Source of the DNA: Liriodendron chinense
Taxonomy: Eukaryota; Streptophyta; Magnoliopsida; Magnoliales; Magnoliaceae
Reading direction: 5' to 3'
Assembly: GCA_003013855.2 (NCBI GenBank)
Contig: ML058459.1
Span: 999,050 to 1,063,049, forward strand
Length of the DNA stretch: 64,000 nt
The position numbers were made by a program, and so were the translations under genes. Shown piece by piece: positions 12,601 to 22,100 of the stretch. The notes below the pieces were generated by a model. That model saw nothing but the letters and a program-made list of their open reading frames with translations. It was not told the origin of the DNA and did not search any database. The first letter of the stretch is position 1, and each line of letters starts with the position of its first letter.

Positions 12601-15600
12601 GAATGCTCCATCTTGTGATCAAACACAAGGAAGATGACTTGGAATGCTTAGGATTAGAGCCTAATGGTTTGGGCAATGAGAATGGCTTCTAATGCACTAA
12701 AATCTCTCTCATTACTCTCAAAATTGAGCCCAGCCTTTATATAAAGAAAGCACCAACGACTATAAAACGGTTGCACGGCTCTCTACTGACCGGTCGACGA
12801 CCGGTCGCAGGGGGTCCACGACCGGTCAGTCGTTGAGGGACGACCAGTCGAATTAGGGGCTTGGCACAGATGAAACTCGCTGTCCTATTTGGAGCCGGTT
12901 GCGACCGGTTGGATGATCCAGTCGACTGGTCCTAGACCGGTCGAATTGTGGCCTAGGTCAGGCTGTTGCTGCTAATCTCTCTGGACATCTGACGACCGGT
13001 CGGCCAGGGGCTGCGACCGGTTGACAGACACATGAGTTGTGCTGTTGGTAAGGCTTGTTTTACAGCTACTCATGCAACCTCTTTGGCCATCTTTTGGGTG
13101 ATTTTTTGGGACACCTAAGGCCAATCCAAGATGACTAAAAGTATGCCTAATGGGCCAGGTTCATCTAAAGGTTTGGGTTTTGGTTTGGTTCAAGGTTCGA
13201 GGCTCACCAAGGCATCTCATTTACCTGATTCTTCTTCCTTGATGCAGCAAGTCCTCTTGATTCTTTGGTCTCCTTCTTCTTTAAGCTCAATCAACACCTA
13301 GACTCAAGACCTACGTAATTGACAAATAAGGTGGACTAGTATGCCACAGAAAGTGCACTAACACTTAGGTATCACTTGTTTAAGCCGCTTGAGCTAGGAC
13401 TTTAGACAAAATTTTGTAGGGGCTGCCCACTAGGCTAATCGGCCTGAAATCTTTGATGTTTTGAGCTCCTTCCACCTTAGGAATAAGAGCAAATAAAGTG
13501 TTGCCCAACTCTTTCGACAACCTATTCTCAATAAAAAAATTCTTGGATAAAAGCAAAGAGATCCTCTTGGATGATCTCCTAGAAGATTTTGAAGAAGGTT
13601 ATCGAAAAACCATCAGGGCCCGGAGCTTTATCTCCTCCTAAATCCTAAGTTGTTGCTTTCACTTCTTCTAGATCCACATCCTTTTCCAGCTGGTTAGCCT
13701 CCTCAGAGATACGCTGGAATTCCAGGCCATCAATTCTGCGATGGGTAACATTCTCTGCCGAAAGAAGGTTAGAGTAGAATTGGACAATACCATTACAGAT
13801 AGCAGATTTATCAGAAACCAGGCAATTCCCAATCTCAAGAGAGGTAATAGAATTAGCTCTAGATCTGGCATTAGCATAGTTATGTAAGTATTTAGTGTTA
13901 TGATCTCCTTCCTTCAACCATTGAGCCCTAGATTGTTGCTTCTACTTAATCTCCTGTTCCTTAATACACGCACTGTAATCCCCAGAAAGTTGGGATCTCA
14001 AAGTAATTTCTTCTTCAAAGAGGCACCCAATCTCTTCCTTAACATCCAGCTTTTGAATCCCCACCAGCAAGGAAAAGATTTCTGCCTCTCTAGGGCCAAA
14101 GAATTCCTTATGCCAAACTTTTAATTTAGATTTCTTTAGTTAGAGTTTTTTAAAGAGGACAAAGCCAGGTCTTCCATCTGGACAGAACGATCTTTAGCAC
14201 TCAGAGACTAGGTCCCAGAAACCTTCCACCTTGAGCCAAGCCTGCTCGAACCAGAAAGGTTTTGGACCCCAATTCAACTCTTCAGTCTCCAAGAGGATAG
14301 GGCAATAGTCAGAGATTGGTTTGGGGAGACCCCTTTGTCTGGCAAAAGAGAACTGTCATCAAACCAGGAGAATTGACACCCCCCATCGGAATGTTAATCA
14401 AGCCATTACCCCCACCTAGTTAGAAAACTTCCTCATAGAGGTGGATATATGCCTCCCCTTGGATCTCCCATAGGAGAACTGAGTCATGTTAAAATCGTTG
14501 CTAACAAGCCACGGGAAATTCCATCTAGATTTCACAGCATTGAGCTCCAACCAAAACAACGAGCGAAACTGACTTTTAGAAGAGCCATAAACCCCTGAAA
14601 GAAGCCATTGAAATCTAGAAGATTTTTCCCGAAAGACAATATTAACCGAGAAAAGCCCAATCTAATTATCCAGCATGGAATGAGAAGAAGTATCCCACAT
14701 CACAAGAATACCTCCCGCCGCACCAACAGAATCCAGAGCCAACCAATCAATACCTTTACGGCGCCAAATCGAATTAACCATGCTTCTATCCATGGCCAGC
14801 AATGTAGTCTCCTGCAAAACAATGATGTTAGCCTTAGATCTAAAACACAAATCACGCACTTGGGACCTTTTCTGGGGGCATCCCAACCCACGCACATTCC
14901 AAGAAAGAACTTTCATTGGGTCACCTTGGAAACCCCTCTCCCTTTTCTGATCTCTCGAGGAATGGCTTCCACCCACCCCAATTGATCAACCCCAATCTGT
15001 GTAACTCCCTACTCTGAGGACCCTTGTCAAGATAGCAAGAAGTCTGTATCCCTTGGACTGAGATCTTCACACGTTGTTCCATGACCAGCTTGAATAGAGC
15101 CAAATAATCCTCGTCCGATTCCCCAAACACCACACCCATCAGTTTTCCCGCATGACTAACAGCATCGCGCACCCACCTTTTCTTTTTAATGACCCCCAAA
15201 AGATTCATCATCCCCTCCCTTCGAATCCAGTCAGCAGAGGTTCATACCTGGCCCAAAACAAGGGATCTACCCAAAAAGGTAGTCCTCAAAGGAGTAACCA
15301 TAACAGCGCTATCCAGATAATCCGGTGGCTCTCCCAGATCACCCTGATTGTCCCCCAAACCACCTGATTCCTCTGGTATCAAACTGAGCATACCACAGGA
15401 CACACCAGACGGCTTACCACCATGATTTGAAGTATCTAAACCAGCAAGGGAGAGACCCATAGGAGAAGAAGGGGGCGTAAGGAAAATATCCCTATTCACT
15501 GGGAGATGTTGCTGGCCGTGTCTCGCTGCTTCGCCTGACTGCCAATCAGAAGAAGAACTCGGAGGAGACGAAGGTTCATGCAAGGCATTGACCAAACCAA

Positions 15601-18600
15601 TGTCTTATTTCGGGGCAAGATTATCTGAGCCTGAACACCTGACTGGGAATGACTGTCCTAGAGTATTAACACTGGGAGATATCTTGGAGCCATAACCGGA
15701 TGGAGAGCCTGAGACATCCTCTCCTCGAAACGTCCTCCAACTTCCTCTGCAGCTACCTGAAGAGACTCCCATGCCGTTGAGGCAGGGACCTCCTCAATCT
15801 AAGAAGCCTCTCTAATGATTTGGCTTTCCTTCTCATCGCCCCGATGTCACGTGGCCTCATCTTGCTCGTTCCCCATATCTATGGTTGAAAAACCATTGGG
15901 AGGCCCCCTCTGAGAAGCCTCTTGAATTGTAATCAATACTTTTGTAGACGAAGGGATGTCCCTTTCAGCCGTAGGAGGCCACGCGTCCTTCTCAGAAGCT
16001 TTGTCAAACGACGAAACGTCCGTTTCTGCCAAGGGATGTCCCTTTCAGCCGCACGTGGCCTCATCTTGCTCATTCCCGATATCTATGGTTGAAAAACCAT
16101 TGGAAGGCCCCTTTGAGAAGCCTCTTGAATTGTAATCAATACTTTTGTAGATGAAGGTATGTCCCTTTCAACCACAGGAGGCCACACGTCCTTCTTAGAA
16201 GCTTTGTCAAACGACAAAACGTCCGTTTCTACCATGGGCCGCCATGCGTTAAGAGACGGGGGCTGAACGGGAGTAGATCGGGATAATATGACAGCGCCAC
16301 CTAGTAGGACCTGACCTCGTGCACTGCTCAAGGCGATATTTGAAGATATGGGCGGCTCCTGCAAAGAAGATATCAGTTTTTCCTCTCTTGATACCCTACT
16401 CGAGATTTCGTGAGAAGGATGAAAATCTCGAGGTAAATCGAGAGGCGGGAAATCGACATTACTCATCCCCTTTCTGGAGACTTCGAAGGGGAGAGATTGC
16501 ACCACGTGTTGTTCCAGATTCTCTTGGACCTGACGAGAGACAGGGCACGCTAGGACAGGCCTTTGGCATGTGGCAGTGCTCATCTCCTGAGTTCCGCGAG
16601 ACATCAAAAGCGGGTGACCTTCATCCGTGGCTATAGCGGGAGGCTCCCAAGGGGACGGGGGCGTCGAGCACGGCCGAGACGGAGAAACCTCTTCCCGCTG
16701 AACGGCGATGTCAATGGATAAATGCCCTAAGAGAACCTTCATAACTAACGGAATCTCCGCCGAGTTCTTCACTCTGACCAACATTCTAGCGAAGAGGAGG
16801 TTCTCCCATGATAGTGACTCTTGGTGAATCTGCAAGACATCCCCTACATAAGAGCCCACCGACATTAGAAAATCAGAAAACCAGAACTCCAAAGGAATAC
16901 CCTGAAAGCGGAACCAAACTGCCTTAGTCCCAAAGAAAGACCAAGCTTCCCATTTGCAAAGATCCACCATAGGACCAACCTTGTTAAGCAATCCAATACT
17001 AACAATACGATCGATATCAGAGTTAGGTTGGAAGGACACCCACACCTTACCTGGAGATACAGTTCGAAGAAAGAAATCTCTTGGCACCATATAGCAAAAG
17101 TATTGGAACCACAAGGATAGGTCCTCCAATGAGGATCCATCCCTTAGGGAGACAATGATAGACCATTTCATGTTATCCAGGGCTAACCATTTCATGTTAT
17201 CCAGGGCTAAGGGGAGGATGTTGTCCGGAATGAGAACTGATGGGGGAGAACACTCCAAAGCCGGAGAAAGGACGAAGGGGGAGAGCAGAGGGGAACCATT
17301 GGCTGCTGGGATAGGGATGACAGGGGCAGGGGGTTGGGGTGGGGGAGGAACAGAGGATATTGAACTGGTCCCCTACCTCCTCATAGACTCCGCTTGTGAG
17401 GCGCCTTTCATCTTCAGGGAACAACACTACTTTTTTTCCTTTGTCCCTCTTACCTTTCTCCAGCTTCTCTGTGTGCTGATTCTCGAATCTGTCGTGTTCT
17501 CGATGCCGCTCTCTTTCTTTTGATTTCCGTTTCTCCTTTGCTTTCGTCTTCCCCATCGATAGATATTTTTATCCACTTTCCATGTTCCATAGAACTTCGA
17601 TAACATAGGTTAATGTGATCCAAGAGAGCCACAAATTCCTCTACTTCCTCGTCCTGAAGAAATCGCCTGCATGGGTGTTCCAAACAAATTCCCTACCAAT
17701 ATGGGAGAAGCAATCGACCATCACATGAGGATCTGGGGCCAGATGGAACACCTAGGAAAATCAACTTCCAAAGAAGAGTTCCCCACCCAAACATCTTCCC
17801 AAAAGTGAGTAGCATTAATAAGAATTGTAGCATTAAAACCCATATCAAAATAGCATCACATTAGATTTACACTCAATGGCTTTGTAGAAGCACTTCTTAA
17901 AGTTTAGACAGACTATCTCTTAAAATTCATCATTGCACCCTTCCCCATTCACATATTCACAAATAGGGCCTATTTGGATTCATGGAAAAAAAATATTAGG
18001 AAATGGTGTTTCTTGGGAAACAAGTATCGGTATCCTGTTATGTATCGCACCCTTGGGATACAGATACATATCGGTTATTGCACGGGATATATCGTTTGTA
18101 TCAGGTAATTTATCACACTTTTTGGGAAACATGGGAAAACATTGGGAAAATGGTTGAATTTTTCAATTGAACTTCAAGGATTGTTAAAAAAGACCTTAAT
18201 ATACACTTTTAAATTATAACATCTTAAAAAAGAAGTGCACGTAATAGGTTTCCTTTGCATAGGGTCCTGAGCTATGCGTTGTCTAATTGAACTAATGAAA
18301 CTATATTCAAATTGAATTCATAACATTTAGAGTGTATGTGATGATCATTTCATCAAATACTCCTAAATACTTCAAAATTAGTCTCAATTCACAATTGGTT
18401 GAAGGGAAATTTTGGAAAAAAGTAATATTTTAATAATTTTTATTAAATTTTAATTAAAAAAAATGATTTTTATTTTCCATAAATTGACAAGGACTTAACA
18501 AATCAGTAAATAAATCCTCATACATACTTGATTTCATGTTTGGAGCAATTTGGGAGAAATTGGGGAAACTTCAAAATTTCTCCAATTTTCCCAAAATCGG

Positions 18601-19067
18601 ACCACCTACACTCGAATTTTGAAATTAGAGTGTATGTGATGATCATTTCATCAAATACTTTGAAATTAGTCTCAATTGACAGCTAGTTGAAGGAAATTTT
18701 TGAAAAAAAAACATGGCGAACATTAAGAACCAATGGATATCAAAATCAAAGCTCCAACTCCATGATTTTTCATGCAAAACATGAAGAACCAATGAACTTG
18801 TAACCATTTGATACTGGTTTAACACAATTTCAACAAAAAAAGGGGATCGGAAATTGAAATTTCTCACCGGATCGAACATGTGGGATAAATCGTCATTTAC
18901 CTGTGCATTTTGTACCGTACAGGGGGGATACAAGATATATCGTGGGATATATCGGCCGATATCGTCAATATTTAAAACATTGTGTACTCTGGTGGAGTAC
19001 TATATGTGCATATTATTAATAGTATGAGGGTTGTGTGAATAAGTCAACACAACCATTGCGCTAGCTG

Positions 19068-19126
<59 letters not shown>

Positions 19127-22100
19127 ATTCTACTTTTTCTACTGATTTCTTCTTAAATGTTCTTCCACTTGGTATCGAAGCAAGGATTTCTCTTGTTGTT
19201 TTGTTTGTAGCCATGGCATTTTGCTGACATTAGTTACCATACGGCTGACGTCCGCATTTGTACTATCTATACGGACATGTAGTTAATGAAGGGTATGATT
19301 TGATAGATCTTGATTTTAGAAGGTTTATGGGGATTTTTTATGGATTTTTCTAAGCAAGTTTAAGATGAGTTTCGAGCCACCCAAGGTATATTTTCAAAAA
19401 TGGTCTATTTTGAGTGTTTTTTTTTTTTTTTTTTTTTGTTTAATTTTTTCCAATCGGTTGGATTTTTTTGGAGGTAGTCTAGTATAGGGTTGGTTGGTTT
19501 GACTATTATTGACCATCCTCATGAGTTTTTTGCAAAATGATTGGATCTTCCTTGGTTTTTGGGGAGATTTGTGGTGTGGTTTAGCCATTTTGCCCTTTTT
19601 TGTGTGAAAGTCAATTGGTTTCGTGGAGGGTTGATGTCTAGCATCTCTCTGTGCATGTTTCTGACTCTTTTCGAGTTTGTTATGTTGGAGTTTTTTATTT
19701 TTGAACTGTGTGGACCTTCGACTATACACTGAAAGTTGGGTGTATCTGCCATCTTGGTGTGCTTTGGTTAATTGTTGTGTTTTATATATATTTGGCCATT
19801 CTCAGCCCTCTCTTTTGACCTAATATGGAAGAAAAGCTCAATACTGGAGCTCTTATGGGGCCCTCTGATTCTTTCTTTTTTTCTTTTTTCTTTTTAAGTT
19901 GATGATATTTATTAGAAAGCTCCGATTCTCACACTTTGTTAATTACAAACGTCAAGTTGAATGGGAACAATTACTTATAATGGGCCCAATTCGTTAAACT
20001 CTTTTTGGGAAGAAGGGAGCGACTTTTTATATCTTGGAAGATCCTCTAGATTTGACAGATGATGGATTTAAAACCTAGACTAAGGAAAATTACCAGATCA
20101 TGGCTTGGCTTCTAAACAGTAAGGAGAGTACCATTAGCAATTCCATTTTGTTTTTAACGTCGCCTAAGAAATGGGATACGATCCGAGATATGTATTTTGA
20201 AAATCGCAACATATCCAGGGTGTACAAGTTGACTTCAGACATATAAGTTTCAACAAGAATCTAGAAGCTTCAAGGAGTATTTCACTATCTTACATGGTAT
20301 GTGGGATGAGCTGGATACGTATCATCTTATCCCATCTCATTGTACTCGAGATCAGGAACTCATCCGACAAAAACGTGAAGAGACTCAGATCATGCAGTTT
20401 CTTTTTGGACTAAATCCAGAATATCATAGTGTTCATGATCATATCATAGTTATGGAGCCATTCCCTTCTCTGCCAGTTGTTTAAGCTCTTGTTGAGAGAG
20501 TCATTGTCCAATCTTTTGTCGCTCCAATTGCTACTAATAGATCTGCATTCATAGCTGGTGATCGTCCTTCTTTTGGTTATGGTTCTCGGGCTTCAAGTTG
20601 GAGTGTTACAAGTACCATTCGTGCATCAGGCCATGGTAGTCAAGCCAGGGATCGAGCTCTTGACAGAGGTGGTCGTGATAACTGTGTTTTTGGTGGACAT
20701 GGACGTGGTCGTGATGTATCTCCTTGTACTTGTACTCATTGCGGTGGCACTAATCATACAATTGATCGATGCCGGGATATTGTTAGGTGTCCTTTGTGGG
20801 TAGGAGCTTATATGGTTGGTGTCATATCATGTGATTATGAGAAGACTCGTTAATTACCCCATGGGATGTCTGCTTTAGGTGTTATTACCATATCTCGAGA
20901 AGCATATGATCCATTGATGCACCACCATTCTCATGACCAGGTCTTTTACTAGCTTAACCCAATTAGGTATTGTACTCCATATGTCCTCATCTCTCTCCTG
21001 GGTCATCAACTCTAGAGCCACGTCTCATGTGACTGGTAAGCTTTATCTCTTTCAATCTTATGAATATACTAGTCAGTTTAGTTTTGTTATAGTTGCTGAT
21101 GGTAATTAATCTTCCATATCTGGGACTAGATTGATGACCTTTTCGACTACCATGCACTTATTTTTTGTTCTTCATGTTCCTTCTTTTCAATTGAATTTGT
21201 TGTTGGTTAGTTTCCTTACTAAGTCATTACACTATTCCATAGCAATCTTTCTTGCTTATTGTGTATTTCAGGATCTCCAGATGAAGCAAACGATTAGTGG
21301 GGGTAGTGAACGTGGTGGGATTTACTTCCTCAATGATACCCCCCTGCTAGTCCTATGAGTGTTTTGTCATTAGATAGGGAGTTTTTGTTCAAATGGCATT
21401 GCCGTTTAGGGCATTCATCTTTATCAAGATTGAAACTTGTTTTTCCTTCAATTAATGCCGTTAAACCATTATGCTCTGATAGTAGTGAATGCTCCAAGCA
21501 TCATAGAATGTCCCCTAGTTTGACTGAGAGGAGGTAGACCTTTTACATTGATTCACTCTGATATTTGGGGCCTTGTGCCTATTGATTCTATCCTAGGTTA
21601 TAAATACTTCGTGTCTTTCATTGATGATCATTCATGCATGACATGGATTTACCTTATGAAAGTCAAAGATAAAGTTTTTAATATGTTTATAATGAAGTTG
21701 TTAGTCAATTCCAATGCCCCATTAAAGTTTTTCGCTCTGACAGTGGGGGTGAATATATGTCGAAAGCTTTCTTAACATTTTTGCAGTATTGTAGTATTCT
21801 ATCTCAGACTTCTTGTCCACGAACTCCTTGACAAAATAATGTTGTTGAAAGGAAGAATTGTCACCTTCTTGAAGTTACACGTGCACTTCTCCCTGATATG
21901 AATGTTCCGAAATGCTTTTCAGATGATGCTTTACTCATTGTTGTTTTTCTTATTAATCGCATCTTGCCTAGAATTCTACAAAATAAATCTTCCTTTGAAA
22001 TTTTACATCCTTATGATAAAGCATTTCCCTTCTCCTTGAGTTTTTTGTTGTACTTGTTTTGTCCATGAACTTGATGGCAATAATGACAAGTTAAATCATG

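Larger units (their letters stand above)
9798..13363 (-). mobile_element. Copia element with internal deletion, inserted in the L1 RT domain; target duplication CTTAG
   Basis: CTTAG flanks the element at 9793-9797 and 13364-13368. The complete 5' LTR (minus strand) is 11416-13363, about 1.95 kb, beginning TGTTAGTGCACTTTCTGTGG when read on the minus strand. A TGGTATCAAAGT primer site lies at 11402-11413. Gag follows at 11341-10343. At about 10342/10343 the sequence jumps straight into the interior of the 3' LTR, of which only 9798-10342 remains. Protease, integrase, RT, RNase H and most of the 3' LTR have been lost in one deletion. Confidence 0.88.
7666..17568 (-). mobile_element. Near full-length L1 non-LTR retrotransposon, split by a Copia insertion
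   Basis: It reads on the minus strand from about 17568 (5' end) to a poly-A tail near 7670. Its 14-bp target duplication TTATCCACTTTCCA appears at 7652-7665 and 17569-17582. In order it carries ORF1 (17556-16083), ORF2 endonuclease (about 14976-14100), the first part of the reverse transcriptase (to 13369), then after the Copia insertion the rest of the reverse transcriptase (9797-8780) and the zf-RVT region (8435-8130). Stops and frameshifts show it is dead. It landed in the zf-RVT region of an older L1. Confidence 0.82.

Noticed and set aside
12789..13021. CRISPR-like array (short palindromic repeats with spacers)
   Set aside because: The spacing is irregular, the repeats are only 6-10 bases and diverged, and the context is a plant retrotransposon LTR.
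15242..15595. 117-codon minus-strand open frame with Ser/Pro-rich text
   Set aside because: It lies in the spacer and tail of L1 ORF1, with no separate gene signal.
16319..16636. 105-codon plus-strand open frame
   Set aside because: It is antisense to L1 ORF1 and has no recognisable domain.
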